A DNA stretch of 64,000 nt from JAUIAI01 sp963732405 (GCA_963732405.1 CAVSZG010000001.1:1798001-1862000); one strand, 5' to 3'. Positions 9,168-17,479 are shown, numbered from the stretch's first letter. Translations and numbers: made by a program. The notes: generated by a model from the sequence alone, not told the origin.

Positions 9168-10204
9168 TCAGGCCGCCGCTTTGGGCACGCCCACGACGCG
9201 GTCGTCGTCGGGGGCGAGGCCCTGGCTGCCCTGAAAGCGGCTGCGATAGGCACCCGGGCTGAAGCCGACCATCCGCCGGAACAGGCGGGAAAACGAGCTG
9301 GTATCAAGGTACCCGACCTGTTCCGCGACCCGCTCCACCGAAGCTTGCTGCCTTCGAGGAGCTTGCGCGCGGCTTCGATGCGCAAGCTCTGCAGATAGCT
9401 GAGCGGCGTCTGGCCCAACGCCGCTTTGAAGTGGCGGATGACCGTGCGTTCACTCACGCGAAGAGCGAGGGCCAGTTCGCTCATCGACGTTTCCTTCGCC
9501 ATCTTCTTTTGCAGCAGATGCTGGGCGCGATGCACCAGGGAATCTGCATGGCTCCTGTCGGACAGCAGGGGAAGGAAGGGGGTTTGCGTGGTCTGGCTGA
9601 CGTCGATCAGCATTGTCTTGGCGCATTGCGCGGCGATGGTCGGGCCGCAGAAGCGCTCGATCACACGAATGGCCTGCAGCAGGTAGGACGCGGATGCGCC
9701 GGCGCAGATCAGACGGTCGACCTCGGTAACCACGGGATCGATCTGCAGATCGACCTTTGGAAATCGGCTGCGGAACTGCTGTTCGAGCCACCATGTCGTC
9801 GTGGCGATGCGTCCGTCGAGCAGGCCGGTGCTCGCCAGGAGAAAGGTGCCCGAGCAGTTGGCCGCGATGACCGCGCCCGAGCGCCACTGCGCACCGATCC
9901 ATTCGCAGGCACTTTTCTGCCCGGCGATGATCCGGTCGAACGCCTGATGACCGGGGTAATACAGGCTCGGAATGTAGATCACGTCGAATTGTTCGCGCAC
10001 ATCGACGCGCGTGACGCCAATCGACAGACCGTTACTGGCGCAAACCGTCTCGCCGGTCATGCACACGAACCGCCACTCGAAAAGATTTGCGGCTGCGCCC
10101 TGCTGCTGCCGAAGATGCGAATTGGCCACCTGCAGCAGGTCGGCGAATCCGCCGAGGCTGGAGACATAACACCCATCCAACGCAAGTACCGCGGCTTTGT
10201 ACAT
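9168..10204 (-). pseudogene. GlxA-family AraC-type transcriptional regulator, frameshifted near its 3' end
   Basis: Residues 1-200 are a DJ-1/PfpI-like sensor domain (AANCSGTFLLASTGLLDGRIAT). This is followed by an AraC helix-turn-helix (MSELALALRVSERTVIRHFKAAL). At about 9343-9345 the reading frame breaks after RKLLEGSK. Restoring one C on the plus strand gives ASVERVAEQVGYLDTSSFSRLF and GFSPGAYRSRF, the second helix-turn-helix, ending at TGA 9168. The repaired protein would be about 345 residues, normal for the family. Without repair the frame reads on into unrelated Arg/Pro-rich sequence. It is convergent with the nitrile operon and could regulate it, but that is inference. Sequence error and true mutation cannot be told apart here. 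Confidence 0.8.
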
Positions 10205-10296
10205 GGTATGTCGTAAACGGCCAACAAGGTGTCATTTTAGACAATGTGCGGCGGCCGGTCCAGTCGCAATACTGTCATCAGCGGCCCGACGCAGCG

Positions 10297-11442
10297 ATGG
10301 CAAAGGCCGTTGCAGACCCGATCGACCACCCAGGCTGCATGGGCCTCTCCGCGGAGAACTTCTTGAACCCGACCGAACTGCGAGATCCGGGCGCGCTGGT
10401 CAGCACCGCCTGGCTGCATGAGCACCTGGACGACCCCGACCTTCGGGTCTTCGACTGCACCACGAGGTTGGTTGCCGACGAGACGGGCCGCCGCCCTTAC
10501 GTGGCCAGGCCGTGTCTGAACGAGTACGAAGCCGGCCACATTCCGGGCGCGGGCTACCTCGATTTGCAGAAGGATTTCTCACGCGAGGACAGCCCCTTCG
10601 GCATGACGCTCGCCGAACCGGCGGATGTTGCCGCAGCCTTCGCGCGCAGCGGCATCGCCAACCGCTCGAAGGTCGTGCTCTACGGCAGGCGCGGGGTGTC
10701 CTGGCCGGCGCGGTTCTGGTGGATGCTGAGGTGGCTGGGGTTCGACGACGCGGCGATCCTGGATGGCGGGCAGGAAAGGTGGGAATCGGAACGTCGGGCC
10801 TTGTCGCGCTCCCCTTGTGCCTATCCGGAAGCAACCCTCCAGACGAGACTGCGAGGCGAACTGTTCGTCGGCAGGGAACAGGTACTGGGTGCGCTCCATC
10901 GGCCCGACGTCTGCATCATCAACGCGCTGGGGGCCGATGTGCACAGTGGTGCAGTGACCGCATTCCAGCGCCCGGGCCGCATTCCGGGAAGCATCAACGT
11001 ACCGCAGAAGTCGCTCCTCGATCCGGAGTCGGGCCGCTTCAAAGAGCCGCAGGCGATCCGCCGACTCTTCGTCGAGGCTGGCGCCGACGGGCAGAAGGCC
11101 TTTTTGGTTTATTGCGGAAGCGGCATATTCGCCGCGGTCGACGCCTTCTGGTTGCACCAGCTAGGGTATGACAAGGTGGCGGTCTACGACAACTCGATGA
11201 GCGAATGGGGCGCCGACGCGACGCTGCCGATCGAGTGCGACCGCCAGCCGACGGCGCAATCACGTCGAGCGGTACGGTCGATTCCGAACGGCTCGCAGTC
11301 TCGGCGGCGCGATGGAACATTAGGCGGGTGCGTGACCTGGCCAAGATGCAAGCTTGCGACGTTCTTTACCTGGACTTGGTCGTCCTACTCAACCCACCTG
11401 GGAATCCGTGTGCCAGTTTTCCATCAGAAGCCTGATCGTTGA
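10297..11442 (+). CDS. Two-domain rhodanese (thiosulfate/3-mercaptopyruvate sulfurtransferase) with aberrant C-terminal tail
   Basis: This enzyme transfers sulfane sulfur to cyanide or thiols. The N-terminal rhodanese domain has VSTAWLHEHL, YEAGHIPGAGYLDL and ILDGGQERWE. In the C-terminal domain the catalytic loop is YCGSGIFAA, with its nucleophilic Cys, followed by WLHQLGYDKVAVYDNSMSEW. ATG 10297 is used; ATG 10339 (MGLSAENFL) is equally possible and neither has a clear ribosome site. The family normally ends soon after ADATLPIE (about 11235). Here about 65 extra residues follow, unlike any rhodanese, and the last part is antisense to a truncated toxin gene. The native stop was therefore probably lost in a rearrangement. 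Cyanide detoxification beside nitrile metabolism is plausible but inferred. Confidence 0.8.
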   Translation: MAKAVADPIDHPGCMGLSAENFLNPTELRDPGALVSTAWLHEHLDDPDLRVFDCTTRLVADETGRRPYVARPCLNEYEAGHIPGAGYLDLQKDFSREDSPFGMTLAEPADVAAAFARSGIANRSKVVLYGRRGVSWPARFWWMLRWLGFDDAAILDGGQERWESERRALSRSPCAYPEATLQTRLRGELFVGREQVLGALHRPDVCIINALGADVHSGAVTAFQRPGRIPGSINVPQKSLLDPESGRFKEPQAIRRLFVEAGADGQKAFLVYCGSGIFAAVDAFWLHQLGYDKVAVYDNSMSEWGADATLPIECDRQPTAQSRRAVRSIPNGSQSRRRDGTLGGCVTWPRCKLATFFTWTWSSYSTHLGIRVPVFHQKPDR

Positions 11443-11656
11443 ACACCATCACGTAAACTGAAGCCAGGAACTGATCCAGTGCCTGCGGACGCGTTTTCTC
11501 CGCAGACACAGGGATGCGCATCACTGCGTCGCGTAACTCGTAGGACACGATCGCCGGTATCCCGATCTGCGACGGAGCCAGTGATTGCAGTCGGGGGACA
11601 ACTTGCGGGTCCCCGCGGAAATAGTTGCTGACGGTATCGGTGTCCAGCGCAAACAC
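11366..11656 (-). pseudogene. VapC-type PIN-domain toxin, C-terminally truncated
   Basis: This reads from a GTG at 11656 that shares one base with the antitoxin stop (TAGTG). The N-terminal half is a clear PIN domain: Asp5 (FALDTDTVSNYFRGD) and Glu40 (IPAIVSYEL). After about residue 78 the sequence turns into an unrelated tail and stops at 96 residues, against about 130 in the family. The C-terminal acidic motif (P-x-D-x-L-I-A type) is missing, so the metal site is incomplete and activity is unlikely. It overlaps the aberrant 3' end of the rhodanese gene on the other strand, suggesting that a deletion removed the ends of both. Confidence 0.75.
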
Positions 11657-11889
11657 TAGAAGCTGATCCAGGGGACGTCCTTGACGCTCCACTCAGTCTC
11701 CGAACCCTCCCTCAAAGGGAAGTCCGGAAACGCGCCGGCCAGCGCCAGGCAATGTTCCGGCCAGACGTCGCGAACGTGGCGCTTGATCACCCGCGTGACC
11801 CAACGGCTCTTCGACAGACCGCTGGCCTTGGCACACTGCTTGACCAAGTCATCGCTCTTGGGATCCAGGTATACAGTGATTGGCGCCAT
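11656..11889 (-). CDS. Ribbon-helix-helix (CopG-like) antitoxin
   Basis: A 77-residue protein beginning MAPITVYLDPKSDDLVKQCA, followed by LSKSRWVTRVIKRH, is a typical ribbon-helix-helix DNA-binding domain. The acidic, aromatic C-terminus (EWSVKDVPWISF) is the expected toxin-neutralising tail. It is followed with a one-base overlap by a PIN-domain toxin gene, the normal VapBC order. An 8-bp palindrome CGTATACG lies about 16 bases before its start (11905-11912), inside the 3' end of the neighbouring gene, and may be an autoregulatory site. With the toxin truncated, the antitoxin is probably a remnant of an inactive module. Confidence 0.82.
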   Translation of the reverse strand: MAPITVYLDPKSDDLVKQCAKASGLSKSRWVTRVIKRHVRDVWPEHCLALAGAFPDFPLREGSETEWSVKDVPWISF

Positions 11890-11898
11890 GTTTGAGCC

Positions 11899-12576
11899 TC
11901 AACCCGTATACGCTTGGTTATCTGATTCGGATTGTCGGCTGACAAGCCGACGCACAACCCATTCAGCCAGGACAATGTTGAGCAGCCACATGCCAACCAC
12001 CATGATGTCAGCGGCCAGCCCCATGAGCGGCGCTCCGGTGATCAGGTAGATGGGGTACATGACCAGCGCGACCGTTCCGGTTCCCATGCCGACCGCATAA
12101 GCGCGGATCATCCACGCCCGGTGAGCATGCATGTCGTGCGCCCGCGCCGCCGCCACCCCCAGCGCGAGCAATGTCAGCAGCGCCAGGGAGAAGACCCCGC
12201 GTGCGGCATCCAGTAGCCCGGTGGCGACGCTCTCGACCTGCAGCAGCAGAGACAGCCCCGACACTGCCAGGCCCGCTCCCGCGATCACAAAGACTCGCCC
12301 GGTCAGGCGGTGCACAGTTCCGAATCGGCGGCGAAGGGCGCGAATCAACTGCAGCGGCCCGAGCACGCCGAACAGCACGCCTGCGAGCGAATGGAGAAAT
12401 AACGAGACAGGAACGCTGGCCAGCCGCCGGCTGTCCTCCGGCAAATCGCCAAGCGGGATCTGCACCAGGTTGACAGCGGCCAGCATCACCGGAATGAAGG
12501 TGCAGAAGGCCAGGACCAGAGCGAGCGGAATCGGTCGGCCGACCAGGCGGATCAGATAAGGAAGGTCAGAACGCAT
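11899..12576 (-). CDS. DUF2306-type integral membrane protein
   Basis: The 225-residue protein has about seven hydrophobic segments. It shows the family-typical loops HSLAGVLFGVLGPLQ, RRRFGTVHRLTGRVFV and AHDMHAHRAWMIRAYAVGMG. ATG 12576 (MRSDLPYLIRL) is chosen over longer in-frame starts, whose sequence is Ser/Pro/Arg-rich and antisense to the neighbour. Its start overlaps the 3' end of the MipA-like gene by 11 bases, so the two are likely cotranscribed. No biochemical function is known to me for this family. A haem or quinone-related role has been suggested by the conserved His residues but is not shown here. Confidence 0.75.
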   Translation of the reverse strand: MRSDLPYLIRLVGRPIPLALVLAFCTFIPVMLAAVNLVQIPLGDLPEDSRRLASVPVSLFLHSLAGVLFGVLGPLQLIRALRRRFGTVHRLTGRVFVIAGAGLAVSGLSLLLQVESVATGLLDAARGVFSLALLTLLALGVAAARAHDMHAHRAWMIRAYAVGMGTGTVALVMYPIYLITGAPLMGLAADIMVVGMWLLNIVLAEWVVRRLVSRQSESDNQAYTG

Positions 12577-13426
12577 AGGCCAGCCCCAGCGCCGCTGAGA
12601 CGGTAGTGCGCCGGCCGACGATCGGGCTCGCCGCGGCATCGTCGCCGAGCTGGGTGAAGCCGACGTTGGCTTGCAACTTCCAGCTCGAATCAAGGGCGTA
12701 CTCGGCACCGACGCTCGCGTCGACCTTGCGACACCCCGCCTTGGGCGTGTACACGGCGAACGATGTGGCCTGCGCCTGGGCTGCCGTCACGCCGAAGTAG
12801 GTCTGCAGATAGTCTCGATTGGCCCACGTCGCACCGAGCGCAAAACGAAGCGCGAGGCGGTTGGACAACGACCATGGGATCTCCGCGGTCAAGTCCGCCT
12901 GCGTGCCCTTTGGACCGCGCTCGCTCAGTGACTGGCGTGCGACCAGCATCACCGGTCCGTAGCCGATTCCTACGCCGGCCTCGGTGCTGGCCTGCACCTT
13001 GCCCATGCCGGCCAGGCGCTTGTCGCCAGGGGTCGGGTTCAGTGTCGAGGTGTCCCTGTCCTGGCGGCCGGGGTCGAACTGCGCGACCAGGGCGAATCTG
13101 AATCGGCCTGCTTCAACGGCGGTCCATATCAGCCCGCGCTGACCCAACTCGACGGTTCCCCAATCGCGGCTGCGATAGCTGAGCGTCAGGTCCGGGCTCG
13201 CCAGCGTGCGGCGGTTCGGGCTGCCCTCGTAGGTGGGCAGGGTTGCAACGCTCAGACCGATGCGGCCGCTGAACCCGACAATCGGTTCTGGCGGATCCGC
13301 TTGCGCCTGCACGAGCGGGCTTGCTGCGAGGAAGGCGGCTGCGAGCATTGCCTGCATTGCCGTGACCGAGTTCACGGCGCCAGAGGGTTGTTGAGCAAGG
13401 CTCGGCAAGGCTGGGATAGTCGGCAT
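12566..13426 (-). CDS. MipA/OmpV-family outer-membrane protein
   Basis: The protein is 286 residues from ATG 13426. A second in-frame ATG at 13357 starts a standard signal peptide (MQAMLAAAFLAASPLVQAQA) and could be the true start. The mature part has alternating beta strands of an outer-membrane barrel: GRIGLSVATLPTYEGSPNRR, SYRSRDWGTVELGQRGL, VEAGVGIGYGP-like strands, and a C-terminal Phe (GLAYAF), the usual sorting signal. The MipA/OmpV family includes scaffold proteins and small-molecule porin-like proteins. It lies between a methyltransferase and a DUF2306 gene in one direction, with a divergent LysR gene beyond, so LysR control is plausible. Confidence 0.82.
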   Translation of the reverse strand: MPTIPALPSLAQQPSGAVNSVTAMQAMLAAAFLAASPLVQAQADPPEPIVGFSGRIGLSVATLPTYEGSPNRRTLASPDLTLSYRSRDWGTVELGQRGLIWTAVEAGRFRFALVAQFDPGRQDRDTSTLNPTPGDKRLAGMGKVQASTEAGVGIGYGPVMLVARQSLSERGPKGTQADLTAEIPWSLSNRLALRFALGATWANRDYLQTYFGVTAAQAQATSFAVYTPKAGCRKVDASVGAEYALDSSWKLQANVGFTQLGDDAAASPIVGRRTTVSAALGLAYAF

Positions 13427-13533
13427 GTGAGTCCTGGGTGTTGAAGAATCGGGAGAAGAACAGGCTTGCGATTCGGCAGGGCGAACGAATCCCGACCCCG
13501 GTCTGTCACCGGGTCTGGCTGGAAGGGGGAAGC

Positions 13534-14232
13534 TCAGGCTGGCTTGCGGGCCAGGATGAAGACTCGGAAATCCTTGCCGCGTGAGCCGTGTCTCTCGACC
13601 GACACGATGTCCAGTCCCTGGCGGGCAATGGCGGACTGCAGCTCGGCGGCATCGAAGCACAGCGCAGGGGGTGCCTTGCCGATGGCCTGCATCAACGGCA
13701 GTGCAAGATATTGGATCAACGGGTTCATTTCGGCGATGCAGGCCGTTTTGGAGATCAGCAGGCCGCCAGGACGCAAGGCCCGTGCCGCCAACTCGAGCCC
13801 TCGGTCCAGATCGGTCATCAGGTGAAACAGGTTCAAGGCCAGCACCACGTCGACCTCGGTTCGACTGGCCAGCGCTGCGTCGGCGTCGGCGACGTCAAAG
13901 CTCAAAGGCGACACCGGCTCGGCAGCCAGCTTCTTGCGGGCGATGGCGATCATGCCGGCCGAGACATCGGTTGCGAACAGGCGCCGCGTGAAAGGCGCCA
14001 GACGCAACGCGGTAGTGCCGGTGCCACAACCGATCTCCAGCACGTCCTGATCCGCAGACAGCAGGTTCTGTATGCGCCGCAGCGTGGCCTCGTAGCCGAT
14101 CCTGTCGGCGATGGGATCGGCTGCATATTTGACCGCGATACGGTCCCAGAAACGGGCCTGGCTGGCGGCCGACGCCCCGGCACGGGCAGGTGTCGAGCTT
14201 TTGGCGAAAGGGGCGATGGATTGCGACGGCAT
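13534..14232 (-). CDS. Class I SAM-dependent methyltransferase
   Basis: Residues about 70-90 carry motif I (VLEIGCGTGTTALRLAP), followed by FATDVSAGMI and the VDVVLALNLFHLM and LRPGGLLISKT segments. This is the Rossmann-like methyltransferase fold binding S-adenosylmethionine. ATG 14232 (MPSQSIAPF) gives 232 residues and is preferred over an upstream ATG at 14280 that lies in the divergent promoter. The C-terminal segment ending RGKDFRVFILARKPA is common in small-molecule methyltransferases. The substrate cannot be told. It is transcribed away from a LysR gene, with MipA and DUF2306 genes downstream. Confidence 0.85.
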   Translation of the reverse strand: MPSQSIAPFAKSSTPARAGASAASQARFWDRIAVKYAADPIADRIGYEATLRRIQNLLSADQDVLEIGCGTGTTALRLAPFTRRLFATDVSAGMIAIARKKLAAEPVSPLSFDVADADAALASRTEVDVVLALNLFHLMTDLDRGLELAARALRPGGLLISKTACIAEMNPLIQYLALPLMQAIGKAPPALCFDAAELQSAIARQGLDIVSVERHGSRGKDFRVFILARKPA

Positions 14233-14285
14233 GGTCAGAGTTGAAAGACGTTCAACACACAGTGGCACCATGTTATCCATGCACC

Positions 14286-14314
14286 GTTTCGCTGGAAACT
14301 GCGAAAAATCGCAG
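14286..14314. promoter_or_regulatory. Overlapping inverted repeats upstream of LysR gene
   Basis: CTGCGA and TCGCAG flank AAAA at 14299-14314. Overlapping it, TTTCGC (14286) and GCGAAA lie 8 bases apart. The position between the divergent methyltransferase and LysR genes fits a LysR operator. It is a sequence observation only. Confidence 0.45.
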
Positions 14315-14333
14315 CGAAGATATACATTTGCGT

Positions 14334-15221
14334 ATGGACAATCTCGACTGGAACCAGCTGAAGGCGTTCCTCGAAACCGCTGAAACCGGGTCGCTGTCGG
14401 CGGCTGCCCGCAAGCTGGGTCTGACTCAGCCCACGCTGAGCCGCCAGGTGGCGGCCATCGAGCAACGCATGGGCGTGACCCTCTTCGAGCGGGTGGGCAA
14501 GACCATGGCGCTCACGAACACGGGTCTGGACCTGCTTGAGCATGCACGCGCCATGGGCGCAGCCGCCGAAGCCCTGCGCCTGGCAGCCAGTGGCCGCTCG
14601 CAGGCCCTGGGCGGCGTCGTCTCGGTCTCGGCTACCGACGCAGTGGCGACCTATCTGCTGCCGCCGCTGGTGAGGCAACTGCGCGATTCAGCACCGCGCA
14701 TCGCCATCGATTTGATCTCCTCGAACGCGCCCAGTGACCTGCTGCGACGCGAGGCGGACATCGCCGTGCGCCATGTCAAGCCCGAGCAACCGGATCTGAT
14801 CGCCCGATTGATCCGGGAGCCAGTGGCCTGTTTCTACGCATCGGAAGATTGGGTGCGGACAAACGGCCATCCGCGCCACGCAGATGAGGCCGCCACTCAG
14901 TCTTTTGTCGGCGCCGATCGCTCAGGCAAGTACCTGGCCTTTCTTTGCCAACATGGTCTGCCATTGAACGAGGCGAACTTCAGCTGTTATGCCGATCATG
15001 CGATGGCCAGTTGGGCCCTGGTGCGCCACGGCATGGGCATTGGCGTCATGATGGATGAGATCGCCCGCGAAACCCCGGGCATCGTCCGCGTGCTGGACGA
15101 CGTGCCGCCATTGCGCTTCCCGATCTGGTTGGTCACTCACCGCGAGCTTCGCACCTCGCGGCAGATCCGTGTGGTGTTCGAGGCGCTGGCGCAGGGGTTG
15201 GCGTCGCAGACCGTGGGGTGA
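14334..15221 (+). CDS. LysR-family transcriptional regulator
   Basis: The protein is 295 residues from ATG 14334. The N-terminal winged helix-turn-helix reads WNQLKAFLETAETGSLSAAA, then RKLGLTQPTLSRQVAAIEQR. The effector domain follows from about residue 90. Longer in-frame starts exist from 14190 but run antisense into the methyltransferase gene. It diverges from the methyltransferase, MipA, DUF2306 set and probably autoregulates from the shared 100-base intergenic region with its inverted repeats. The effector is unknown. The amine oxidase gene begins 108 bases downstream in the same direction and might also be a target. Confidence 0.9.
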   Translation: MDNLDWNQLKAFLETAETGSLSAAARKLGLTQPTLSRQVAAIEQRMGVTLFERVGKTMALTNTGLDLLEHARAMGAAAEALRLAASGRSQALGGVVSVSATDAVATYLLPPLVRQLRDSAPRIAIDLISSNAPSDLLRREADIAVRHVKPEQPDLIARLIREPVACFYASEDWVRTNGHPRHADEAATQSFVGADRSGKYLAFLCQHGLPLNEANFSCYADHAMASWALVRHGMGIGVMMDEIARETPGIVRVLDDVPPLRFPIWLVTHRELRTSRQIRVVFEALAQGLASQTVG

Positions 15222-15328
15222 CGCGCCCATGTTGGATCGATCGGGTCGGCATTCAGCCGGTTGGTCAGCGATATCGATCGGGTTTCAATGGCAACGTCAG
15301 ACTTCAATGAAAGAGGACACCTGAAACC

Positions 15329-16669
15329 ATGCAGAGACGGCGCGTTCTGGCCTCGATGAGCGCGTTGCTCGCTGCGCCCGGCCTTGCAGCCGGTAAGGCC
15401 GCCAACACCGAGTCCGTGCTCATCATCGGGGCGGGCATGGCGGGTCTTTCGGCGGCGCGCGCGCTGGTGTCGCGTGGCGTACGCGTCACCCTGCTCGAGG
15501 CGCGAGGCCGGATTGGCGGGCGCATCCACACCAGCCGCCTCTGGTCGGAGATGCCCACCGATCTCGGCGCGTCCTGGATCCACGGGGTCCGGAACAATCC
15601 GCTCACCGCGCTTGCGCGCGAGGCAGGTGCCGACACCCTCGAGACCCGCTATGACAGCGCGCGGCTCTATATTGCGCCGGCGCTGGCTGCGATGGGCCTG
15701 AAAGGGCGCGGCACCGAATGGGCCTCAGACCTTGTCGAGCGCGCGCTCAGGCAGGTGAGGAATTCGGGTGCCGACATGTCCATCCGAGAGGCCGTCGACC
15801 GGATCAGTGCGCCGGATACGTTAACGCCGATGCGCACTATGCAACTTGCGCATCATCTTGCAGGCGACTTTGAGCAGGAATACGCCGGTAGCGCTCACGA
15901 ACTGTCGGCCTGGTGGACGGGCGAAGGCGCGACATTTGGCGGTCGCGACGTGCTCTTTCCGGGCGGCTATGATCAGCTCACCGATCACCTCGCGCGCGAG
16001 CTCGACATCCGCCTCAACGCGCAGGTTTCCCATCTGCGCTGGGACGGGCCGGGCGTCACGGTTGCACTGGTTTCCGGCGAGCGGCTTCAGGCGACCCGCG
16101 CGATTGTCACCGTCCCGCTCGGCGTACTGAAGGCGGGCGGTATCCACTTCACGCCCCAGCTTCCCGCCGACAAGCAGCTTGCCATTCACCGGCTGGGCAT
16201 GGGACTTTTAAACAAGCATTTCCTGCGCTTCGAGGCACCGTTCTGGCCAACCAACATCGACTGGCACGAGTGTATGAAACCGGCGCCCGGACGCTGGTCC
16301 CAATGGGTGAGCCTGGCAAAGACAGGGGCGCCGGTCCTCCTCGGTTTCACTGGCGCTGACGCGGCGCGGCAGGTCGAGGCGCTGGATGATCGCGACATCG
16401 TTGCCGATGCAACCGCCACCTTGCGTGACATGTTCGGCATGTCAACGCCTGCACCCATCGCTGTACAGGTGACACGCTGGGCAAGCGATCCGCTTGCGGG
16501 CGGGTCGTACTCCTACTACGCCACCGGTAGCAGTCCCGCCGACCGCGAGGCACTCGCCAGGCCGGAGGGCGGCGGTACCCTGTGCTTTGCCGGAGAGGCC
16601 TGCAGCACAGACTACTTTGGCACGGTCCACGGCGCCTTGCTAAGCGGGCAGGCCGCAAGCGAGGCCTGA
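15329..16669 (+). CDS. Exported flavin-dependent amine oxidase (polyamine/monoamine oxidase family)
   Basis: This enzyme oxidatively deaminates amines using FAD and O2. The 446-residue protein starts MQRRRVLASMSALLAAPGLA, a short signal with an Arg triplet that suggests Tat export of the folded flavoprotein. Residues 30-44 give the FAD dinucleotide motif LIIGAGMAGLSAA, followed by ARGRIGGRIHT and DLGASWIHG. The C-terminal FAD contact is CFAGEACSTDYFGTVHGALLSG-like (read in two parts: CFAGEACSTDYFG and TVHGALLSG). AGAGGA lies about 12 bases before ATG 15329. The exact amine is not predictable. It fits the nitrogen-scavenging theme of the window. Confidence 0.9.
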   Translation: MQRRRVLASMSALLAAPGLAAGKAANTESVLIIGAGMAGLSAARALVSRGVRVTLLEARGRIGGRIHTSRLWSEMPTDLGASWIHGVRNNPLTALAREAGADTLETRYDSARLYIAPALAAMGLKGRGTEWASDLVERALRQVRNSGADMSIREAVDRISAPDTLTPMRTMQLAHHLAGDFEQEYAGSAHELSAWWTGEGATFGGRDVLFPGGYDQLTDHLARELDIRLNAQVSHLRWDGPGVTVALVSGERLQATRAIVTVPLGVLKAGGIHFTPQLPADKQLAIHRLGMGLLNKHFLRFEAPFWPTNIDWHECMKPAPGRWSQWVSLAKTGAPVLLGFTGADAARQVEALDDRDIVADATATLRDMFGMSTPAPIAVQVTRWASDPLAGGSYSYYATGSSPADREALARPEGGGTLCFAGEACSTDYFGTVHGALLSGQAASEA

Positions 16670-16733
16670 ATGGGGATCACTCGGCAGGCCCTGAAAAACC
16701 CGACGGGGTTGCGTTTCAACGGTCAGCGATGAT

Positions 16734-16754
16734 AGAATTCCAACTTGGAATTCT
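16734..16754. promoter_or_regulatory. Perfect palindrome before AbrB/VapC operon
   Basis: AGAATTCCAA and TTGGAATTCT are exact inverted repeats around a single C, 14 bases before the antitoxin start codon. Toxin-antitoxin operons are usually autorepressed at such sites, so this is a strong operator candidate. Binding is inferred. Confidence 0.65.
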
Positions 16755-16767
16755 TACTGGACTGTGT

Positions 16768-17055
16768 ATGCACGTCACTGACAAAGGTCAAGTCACTATT
16801 CCAAAGCACATCCGCGACGCTGCGGGCGTTGTCCCTGGTAGCGAGGTGTCGTTCAGCCTTGAGGGTAGCAAGATCGTGATCACGCCCGTCGGGACCGGTG
16901 TCCAGGAAGACCGTCGTGCGAAGCTGCGTGCAGCGGCGGCTCGAGTTCGTAGCAGCCTGAAGCCTGAGTTCAGGCAGCTTGGAGCCGATGAGATCATGAC
17001 CTTCCTGCGCGGCGAAGAAGTCGCTCCAACGCCAGTACGCCGTGGCCGGCGTTGA
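16768..17055 (+). CDS. AbrB/SpoVT-type antitoxin
   Basis: The N-terminal swapped-hairpin DNA-binding domain reads MHVTDKGQVTIPKHIRDAAG and then VVPGSEVSFSLEGSKIVI, the classic AbrB/MazE-like fold. The C-terminal 45 residues (RAKLRAAAARVRSSLKPEFR, DEIMTFLRGEE) are the toxin-binding tail, for 95 residues in all. ATG 16768 lies just after the palindrome; upstream in-frame sequence crosses the amine oxidase end and is not coding. The toxin gene starts 14 bases before this gene's stop. Autorepression through 16734-16754 is likely. Confidence 0.9.
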   Translation: MHVTDKGQVTIPKHIRDAAGVVPGSEVSFSLEGSKIVITPVGTGVQEDRRAKLRAAAARVRSSLKPEFRQLGADEIMTFLRGEEVAPTPVRRGRR

Positions 17056-17479
17056 CCTGGCGAGCTACGATGGCAGTGCCGGGACACTCGTTGACACCAA
17101 CATCTGGATCGACTGCATCGACGCGAATTGCCAGTGGCACGAGTGGGCAATCGAGCAGCTTCAACGACTCAGCGAACGATCGCCGCTGCATGTCAATCTG
17201 ATTGTCTACACCGAGTTGTTGGTTCCCGGCCCGGATGTCGATGCGTTGGACGCACTGCTCGATGTCTATGACACATTGCGCACGCCTCTTCCCTGGACAT
17301 GCGCAGCATTGTCAGCGGCTGCATTTGCGCTGTATCGAAGCAGGGGGGGCTCGAAACTGCAGCCAATGCCCGACTTCTATATCGGCGCTCACGCGGCAGT
17401 GGCGAATCTGAGCGTTTTGACTCGTGATCCCGCGCCCTATCGAGGCTACTTTCCGCGCTTGAATGTGATCGCGCCGTAG
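17042..17479 (+). CDS. VapC-type PIN-domain ribonuclease toxin (intact)
   Basis: The protein has 145 residues from a GTG at 17042 that lies inside the antitoxin 3' end. All four acidic metal-site positions are present: Asp18 (LVDTNIWID), Glu58 (VYTELL), Asp111 (QPMPDFYIGAHA) and Asp129 (LTRDPAPY). The family cleaves RNA, often tRNA, when freed from the antitoxin. Full length and intact active site contrast with the truncated VapC at 11366-11656. A real start a few codons later is possible. Confidence 0.9.
   Translation: MAGVDLASYDGSAGTLVDTNIWIDCIDANCQWHEWAIEQLQRLSERSPLHVNLIVYTELLVPGPDVDALDALLDVYDTLRTPLPWTCAALSAAAFALYRSRGGSKLQPMPDFYIGAHAAVANLSVLTRDPAPYRGYFPRLNVIAP

Noticed and set aside
8843..9340. 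C-terminal 160 residues of the long frame starting at 10204
   Set aside because: Arg/Pro-rich read-through after the frameshift in the GlxA-type regulator, antisense to the CbiM-like gene; the true end is at 9168 in another frame.
10087..10296. Upstream extension of the rhodanese frame
   Set aside because: It overlaps the start of the divergent regulator and has no rhodanese similarity or ribosome site.
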